Source: Terfezia claveryi (lineage: Eukaryota > Ascomycota > Pezizomycetes > Pezizales > Pezizaceae). Taken from it: 64,000 nt of DNA. Position 1 is the first letter of the stretch, and each line of letters starts with the position of its first letter. Position numbers and translations under genes: made by a program. The DNA is taken from assembly GCA_015179025.1 (NCBI GenBank), contig WHUX01000045.1:124001-188000 (forward strand), written 5' to 3'. The notes beneath the pieces are model-generated. The model did no database searches. It was given only the letters and a program-made list of their open reading frames with translations, and was not told the origin of the DNA. This document shows, piece by piece, positions 57,840 through 64,000 of the stretch.

Positions 57840-60800
57840 TAGACATTCACCTCTCCTGACGGTCCGGATTTTTATTGCTGGGGAAGAAGTTGAAGCAGTG
57901 GTAGACTGTGGAGCTATTGCTCCAGTTGTTGGGAAAAGATTAGCAGTTAAGTTGGGAATTTGGAAAAGAGCCAGGGAAGTTAAGGTTAGGCAGGGAGATG
58001 GATCTCGAATTTCTGGAGGAAAATATGTGGTTAATACTAAGTTTGATATGTTGGATTCCTCTTCTTGTTTTTGGGTAAGTTCAAGATGGATGCCGAAATT
58101 TTGGATATTGGGAAGAAAGATATTATCTTGTGATTGTCTTGGTTGGAAGAAAATGGATTTTCGGTGGATACTCAGGACAGGTGCCTGAGACAGGTCTCTA
58201 CAGGTTTGATTATCCCGTGTTCCGTTAGATGGATTCCTACAGTTTCTGTTCTTGAAGTTGAAGAGCCACTAGAGGATGGCGAGATCGTACTTATCATTGA
58301 CGCAAGCGAACGATACTCTCGTTACGCACATTGCTTTACTGCAGAACAGGCAGCTAGACTCCCTGAACACAAGCCATGGGACCATGAAATCCCCCTCCAA
58401 GACCCAACCGCAAAGATACCATTCGGGGCTATCTACAAGACCACATGGGAGGAAGACGAAGCCCTTTAGAAGTACCTCGATAAGAACCTTCCCACTACCA
58501 AAGTTCGACGCTCACGCTCCTCCGCTGGTGCTCCCATCCTATTTGTTCGAAAGAAAGACGGATCTTTAAGGCTATGTGTCGATTACCGAGCCCTTAATCG
58601 TCTCACCATACCAAACAAATACCCACTTCCTCTTATCTCCGAGTTGCTCGATAGAACTCGTGGAGGTAAATGGTGAACACGATTGGACCTCAAAAATGGG
58701 TATAACCTCATCAGGATTGTACCAGGAGATGAATGGAAGACAGCATTCAGAACGAAAAAGGGACTATTCGAGTATACCGTGATGCCATTTGGGTTGACCA
58801 ATGCTCCCGCTACATTTCAAGAGATGATGGATACGATCTTCAAGGATATGGAAGGATGTATCTGGTACTTGGACGACATACTCATCTATGGAGGTGAGAC
58901 AGAGGAAGAACATCAACCAATAGTCGAAAAAGTTCTTTAGCAATGCATCCAACATGGGTTAGCTGTTAACCTCATAAAGTCTGAGTTCCATGTCCAGGAG
59001 ACCTTATTCCTCGGTCATATTATCAATGGTCAACACGTCCAAATGGATCCCTCTAAGCTCGAAACCATGTCCAAGTGGCCTATTCCTACCAAAAAGAAAG
59101 AGGTTCAAGCATTCCTAGGCTTCGCTAACTACTACCGTCGATTCATTGCCAACTACAGTGCAAAGGCACGTCTCTTAATCGACTTAACGAAAGATGTTCC
59201 TTTCAGTTGGGGACACGAGCAACAGCAAGCCTTTGATGACCTCCGGGAACGATTCCTCACTGCTCCTATCCTCACACAGTTTGACAGACAACTCGAGACA
59301 ATCATAGAGACTGATGCTAGCAACCAAGCTATCGCTGGTATCCTCTCTCAGTATCATGTTGTCAGTGGAGGAAAGCAGCTTCATCCTGTTGAATACCATG
59401 CAAAAACCCTCTCCGCAGCTCAACGCAACTGGCCTATCTATGATAAGGAGTTGTTTGCAATTGTGGATTGCTTCCGGAAGTGGCGAGATTAGTTGGTTGG
59501 CGTTTCAGTGAACGTCTATACAGACCACCAAGGGTTACAATATTTCAACACCAAACAGAAGCTCAACTCCCGTCAACCTACCTGGTACCTCCACATGTCT
59601 GAGTTCATCTACAATATTCACTACAGACCCGGTTCGAAGATGGGCAAGCCTAATGGCCTGTCTAGACGTTCAGGGGAAGAGAAATCCGGCATGGATGCTA
59701 GATTTTTCGAAGATGGACAGCTAATGGTACTTGGAGAAGAGGATGAAGAGGAAGCTGAAGATGTTGAAGTGGAAGGAATAGATGTGGCCGGATGGCAGAA
59801 GAAGGATAGACTATGGGTGGTACCCTCCGAGTTTAAGTTGGAAGTGCTAAGACAGCACCATGATAGTCAAGTGGCAGGACATTGGGGAAGACATCGTACT
59901 CAAGAGCTAGTGTCAAGGAATTTTACGTGGGATAAGTGGCAGGAAGATATTGCGAATTATGTGGCAGGATGTACTAAGTGTCAAAAAGCAAAGGCAGACA
60001 GGCATAGTAGGCAAACGAAGTTGGTACTGATGCCAACTGGAGAACGACCATTTGAGGAAATAGCTATGGACTTCGTTGGTGAGCTACCAGAGTCAGAAGG
60101 TTTCAATGCAATACTCGTTATCACGGACCAGTTTACAAAAGTACAACACTATATTCCGGCAAAGACTACATAGACAGCATCCGATGTTGCTGACACCTAT
60201 ATTAACGAAATATGGAGACTCTATGGCCTCCCCCGACATATCACCTCTGACCGTGGTCCACAGTTTGCTTCTAGATTCCTCAAGGAGCTTAACCAAAAGC
60301 TCAATATAACTCTCCGCCTCTCCACTGCCTATCACCCTCAGACCGATGGACTTGCTGAACGAGCAGTCCAAACACTTAAGCAGTACCTCCGCATCTACTG
60401 TCAGGATAGGCAAGCTCGTTGGAAACGATGGCTACCCTTAGCTGAGTTTGCCTATAATACTGCCGCCCACTCTACCCATAAGTACTCCCCTTACCGAAGT
60501 CTGTATGGCTTCGACCCTCGCACCATTCACCTTTCAGATGACTATGAATTCTCCTCCCCCGCTGCAGAAGAATGGCTAGACCGAATGACAACTGTACACA
60601 ACCAAATTCATGATACCCTCAAGCAAATCAATCATAAAAGAAGTGCTATACACCTCGAAAAGGCACGCAGGTTTGCTATTGACGATTGGGTATTGGTTGA
60701 CTGCCGGAACCTACAGATACGAGCTGGGAACAACCGTTCCCTTACCAGCAAGTGGATAGGGCCCTACAAGGTCATTGAAGCTATTGGTTCATACGCATAT

Positions 60801-61085
60801 AGGCTCGAAGTTCCACAAGGCACACGATGGCATAATGTTGTTCATGTTACCCTCCTAAAGCCATTCAGACGACGAGACGAGCCACAAGATATGGACGAAG
60901 ATGAACCAGATATCTTCGAAGTCAAATCCATCGTGGACTCCCACAAGAACAGAGGAATAGTCAAGTATAGGGTGCGTTGGGAAGTATATACGGAGTTTGA
61001 AGACACTTGGGAGACCTTTGACAAGTTGGATAACTGCCCAGAGAAGCTCAGAGAGTACCGAGAGAAATTCCCCAATAAGCCATGA
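57840..61085 (+). pseudogene. Pol of chromovirus 3 (PR-RT-RH-IN-chromodomain)
   Basis: Protease (57,850-58,080) has the active-site motif VVDCGAIAPVV; a frame change near 58,075 leads into a frame that holds to the end. RT (58,480-58,950) keeps [30 protein letters not shown] and YLDD. RNase H (59,040-59,640) has IETDASNQAIAGILSQ. Integrase (59,820-60,400) has HHDSQVAGHWG ... CTKC, AMDFVGEL, TSDRGPQF and TDGLAERA, with the catalytic Asp, Asp and Glu present. A chromodomain closes it (60,920-61,075; YRVRWEVYTEFEDTWE). Six stops interrupt: TGA 58,131, TAG 58,467, TGA 58,674, TAG 58,938, TAG 59,490 and TAG 60,171; natural TGA 61,083. Apart from these it is nearly complete, which fits the low LTR divergence. 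Confidence 0.92.
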
Positions 61086-61398
61086 GATGAAAGAGACGTC
61101 TGAGGTTTGGACCTACGTCCAGTGGTTTATGAGTGAAGACATGGTACCTTTTACCCTCCTACTCGTCGCCTTTTCCCTGTAGGTTTTTTGGCGAGAGGTT
61201 TGGTTTTTAACGGCCATGGCATGCATGTGTAGACACACCGGTCTTGTGGTACCCTGTCAGGGAGAGAGGTATCTAATGATGTTTGGTTAGTACCTAGCCA
61301 CCGCCGTTACCTGAGTCTTTACTAAGTACTTGTTCCAAACCTAGGGTCAGAAGGAACTTGTATTCAGCTGTGGACAGCTGCCTGGAAACGGGGAGTAA

Positions 61399-62016
61399 TG
61401 TTACGACTCAGGTAAGAGACCTACCCTCCACCGGGATAACCAATACCCTACTACATTGCTGACTGTGATGGCCTGATCACCCATACAGATGTGGGTAGTG
61501 CGTCGGGAGTGCAGACGTTAAAGGGATTGGGTAAAGGAAGTGTGTGTTCTCTGATATTGGATCTCATGCATGTATTCTCTTCAGTATGTTTCTGTGATGT
61601 TCTAATATATGATATTCCTATGTTGTTATTCGTTGTATTCAAGCTTATCTCCTGTAAGATAGCCTGACTGCAAAGCGTTGTAGTTCGGGCTGCCTAATCA
61701 ATGTATGTCAGCCTGCAGAGTTCCTAAACAGGAAGCGTCTTCCTATTTTAGGCAACTACCTAACGTTAGTGCTACTAAGCCATTATAGGAAGTGTCGTCA
61801 GATCTGATAATGGGTTATCAGATCAACGCTTCTATATAAGCTACCGCTTTTAAATAGTTAATACAATAAGACCCAAGCGGTGTTCTAAGTCTCATATAGC
61901 TTTACTCTTATCAAGTTCGCATTACACCCGAGTTATAGCTGCGTTTATACTTTACTCCGCTACTATCTATCTTTTCCCCGAAAAAGTATTCTCGTAGTTA
62001 CAGCTCGCCTGTAACA
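61399..62016 (+). repeat. Right LTR of chromovirus 3
   Basis: 618 bp, same TATA box and ends as the left LTR, followed at once by GCTGG and the resumed exon 2 of gene A2. The 313 bp between pol and this LTR (61,086-61,398) show no gene. Confidence 0.96.
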
Positions 62017-62695
62017 GCTGGAGGTTGACATAGAGGTACTGGAAGTCAAGGGAATTCCAGCTCTACCATTGTGCAAAGTAGAAAGGTAAGCAAACCATTC
62101 TATAAGAATATACTTGACATGACCTTACAAAATATACTTGAACCACATCTTAACAGTCTGGGCAAGGCACCTCTCAGTCTATCTGTAAGTGGCGCAGTTC
62201 AGACACAAACCAACCACGATCATCATTACCAGCTAGTATTGAAATAGATGTCTACGATGACGATTATAGACTGAATAGACCAAAGAAGTGACTGATAGGG
62301 GCCAAAGAAAATTCATGGCGAAATCGGAGCTTCACGCAGTTTGATGGAATAACAAAGGCCATTGTGTGTAATGCCGTAAATCGCATTGAGAGGATCACTT
62401 TTTTTGATGAGCCTTTGCCAGACGCTGATCGTACGGAATATCTTCTAGCACAAGTATGGAAGGAAGCTAAAATCGAGTACGGAGTGGATGAAGAGCATAC
62501 AACTAAAATTGACACATATGTAACAGAAGTCATAGCAAATGTTGGAGAAGACACTGACAATCTTTATCTAGCTGCGGAGTATTCAATCTCGTACAAGATC
62601 GCATCTCATCTATGAAGCGAAGTATCATATCACAAAACTCTATCATACATCACGGGGTAGTGCATCATCACCGGGAAATGCATCAATTTACGCAC

Positions 62696-64000
62696 TCAAC
62701 TTCTAGCAGCCCGAGACCTAGTTACACGATACACAGGTGATCCAATGCTTCTTCCAACAACAATAGGAGATACATGACGAGGCTTGACAGGAGTTTGAGG
62801 CAATGAAGGTGCTTGCTGCCTCATGGGTAGGGGGGTAGCCACCATAATAACCGACTCAATTGAGGTGTCCTCATCGAATGGAGCCTCCAGATCAGACTCC
62901 CAATCTTCCATCTCCAATCCGAACTCATCTAGTGATTCCTCAGTTGTACTAGATCCCTCCGACACTTCAAAGTGGACCGATACCTTGCGTGGTTGCGTTG
63001 CTTTGCCTTTATTGTTCCGAGACAGTGGCTGAGACATGCGTTGTGCACGGGCCTTCCGTACAGCTTCTTTCTTCTTCTCAGCACGATCTCTTTGCAAATA
63101 GAGCTGATGGAGTACAGTGCTATCAAGTACCGTACCATCCTCAGTTGATAGTTCCTTCCTATTAACTGGGGCTGATAATTTTTGTGCTTGTTACCACTTT
63201 CTGAGGGTATCTCGTTCGAGTTGCAAGTCTTGATCAGCATTGCGAGCGAACCTCTCTAGGGAGTTAATCAACTCTGCCAATTCAACTCGATTAATTTCCT
63301 GATCCTTTTGTTGAAGTAATAACTTGGCTTGCCTAGCTTTGCGTAGCATTGCAGCAGAATTTCGAGGTATAGGAGGTACTGGTGGTGGGGATGCCGGTTT
63401 CGATTTCTTCTCCGGATCTCGATAGGTTGGTAATTTGGTTAAAACCTTTCGTGGATTAAATGGAATTAGTCCACTACCCCTCCATGCACCTAGAATATTT
63501 TCCTTTGTATAAGCCTGACCTCGAGCCTTTACCAACAGTGGTAGAAAATTTCCCTTATTGATCGCTACATTACCAAAACGAGTTAGACGATCAACCTCCT
63601 TCCCATATGCCTTCTGTAGTGGCGAAAATATACCAACATCCAATGGTTGAAGGAGATATGTTGTATGAGAAGGAAGACAATATGCAACAATTCGATGATC
63701 TATACAATATTCAATGAAATCAATATAAATATGAATCTCACAACCATCAAGAATAAGAAATCGGTATTGTTGTGGTGATACTAAGCGCCCCTTAGTAATA
63801 TTATCGAAATGCTTCAACCATGCAATGCTCAAAAAGCTATTATTCCATCCAGTCCTGCTATAAGTAAACTTCCAATCCTTGCAGATATTAATTAATGAAT
63901 CTAAGTGCTGATACCATCCCATATAATGTGCAACACCCTTATAAATAATAAGGGGAGAAAGAACGATACCATCTTCAGAAATAGTCTCCACTACAGTAAT
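62696..64000 (-). pseudogene. Pogo-type (DDE_1) transposase, 5' end outside the window
   Basis: Reading leftward from the window edge, a single frame gives VVETISEDGIVLSPLIIYKG, TYSRTGWNNSFLSIAWLKHF, FLILDGCEIH, CLPSHTTYLLQPLDVGIFSP and GAWRGSGLIPFNPRKV. These are the DDE_1 blocks of pogo/Fot1/Tigger transposases. The Asp of LILDG and the Asp of QPLDVG are present; the usual DGHxSH reads DGCEIH. The N-terminal DNA-binding part and first Asp lie beyond 64,000. One TAA (63,191-63,193), one C-to-T change from CAA, interrupts the frame. The same frame then continues through a basic, coiled-coil C-terminus (RDRAEKKKEAVRKARAQRM) to the stop at 62,696. Its right flank meets the truncated end of gene A2. 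Confidence 0.85.

Larger units (their letters stand above)
55393..62016 (+). mobile_element. Ty3/gypsy chromovirus 3, full length (6624 bp), TSD GCTGG
   Basis: Two 618-bp LTRs (TGTTACGACTC ... GCCTGTAACA) enclose gag and pol. GCTGG is duplicated exactly at 55,388-55,392 and 62,017-62,021, inside exon 2 of gene A2. The LTRs differ at only nine positions by direct comparison (about 1.5%), seven of them transitions. A polypurine-like tract (GGAAACGGGGAG) precedes the right LTR. This is the youngest datable insertion in the window. Confidence 0.96.
54996..62610 (+). pseudogene. Gene A2 copy 2, split by chromovirus 3
   Basis: Exon 1 (54,996-55,201) has lost the start (ATA where copy 1 has ATG) but keeps VVTRKSMTKPEAKGKGK. 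Intron 1 is 55,202-55,280 (GTAAGT ... TTTTCAG) and exon 2 is 55,281-55,392, continuing at 62,017-62,086 after the inserted element. Intron 2 is 62,087-62,177 (GTAAGC ... CTCTCAG) and exon 3 starts at 62,178. Exon 3 matches copy 1 (SWRNRSFTQFDGITKAIVCN, RIERITFFDEPLPDAD, ILAQVWKEAKIEYGVDEEHT-like) and keeps Trp where copy 1 has a stop. It has a TGA at 62,289 and ends at 62,610. The rest of the DUF6532-like region is missing after about 62,640, where the pogo element begins. Confidence 0.6.

Noticed and set aside
1..64000. tRNA or rRNA genes
   Set aside because: No convincing tRNA B-box/cloverleaf or rRNA segment was recognised by eye; a tRNAscan/Infernal run would be needed to exclude small RNA genes.

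Overview
The window looks like a transposon graveyard from a filamentous fungus (Dikarya). Supporting signs are short spliceosomal introns with GTAAGT-type donors and CTAAC/CTAAT branch sites, Ty3/gypsy chromoviruses with C-terminal chromodomains, and Plavaka, PIF/Harbinger, pogo and Ginger-like transposases. Many elements carry a mutation pattern resembling RIP or methyl-cytosine deamination. The species cannot be fixed from this stretch; a repeat-bloated genome such as a truffle-like Pezizomycete would fit, but that is inference. No intact, ordinary host gene was found in 64 kb.

Layout. 1-2340 is a 19-bp minisatellite. 2.5-4.7 kb is a broken Ginger/KRBA2-type integrase gene with a C-terminal Cys-rich domain. 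4.7-6.8 kb holds small repeats and a gag fragment. 7.37-19.17 kb is a Harbinger element with a chromovirus (10,190-17,425) nested in its second gene. That element itself sits in the left arm of a ~2-kb inverted repeat whose other arm is 23.1-25.1 kb. The arms and their spacer are built from 12-, 17-, 24-, 28-, 30- and ~45-bp tandem repeats. 26.66-28.86 kb is a decayed gag-protease of another gypsy lineage.

29.8-43 kb is the most interesting part. It has two minus-strand genes (called A2, DUF6532-like, and A1, a charged repeat protein), a ~1.6-kb divergent spacer full of AACCAGACTA-like motifs, a small conserved plus-strand ORF (B), a ~3-kb Plavaka transposase gene, an unknown ORF pair, and a small ORF that closely resembles the histone H3 fold. 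50.8-62.6 kb carries a second, inverted copy of B, spacer, A1 and A2. The recurrence of this gene set next to a Plavaka transposase suggests an uncharacterised accessory module of that transposon.

Two full-length chromoviruses with perfect 5-bp target duplications are present: 44,198-50,444 (TSD ACCGT) and 55,393-62,016 (TSD GCTGG), the latter inserted in exon 2 of the second A2 copy. Both have mostly open frames broken by nonsense codons explainable by C-to-T or G-to-A changes. The window ends in a pogo-type transposase on the minus strand that runs off the edge.
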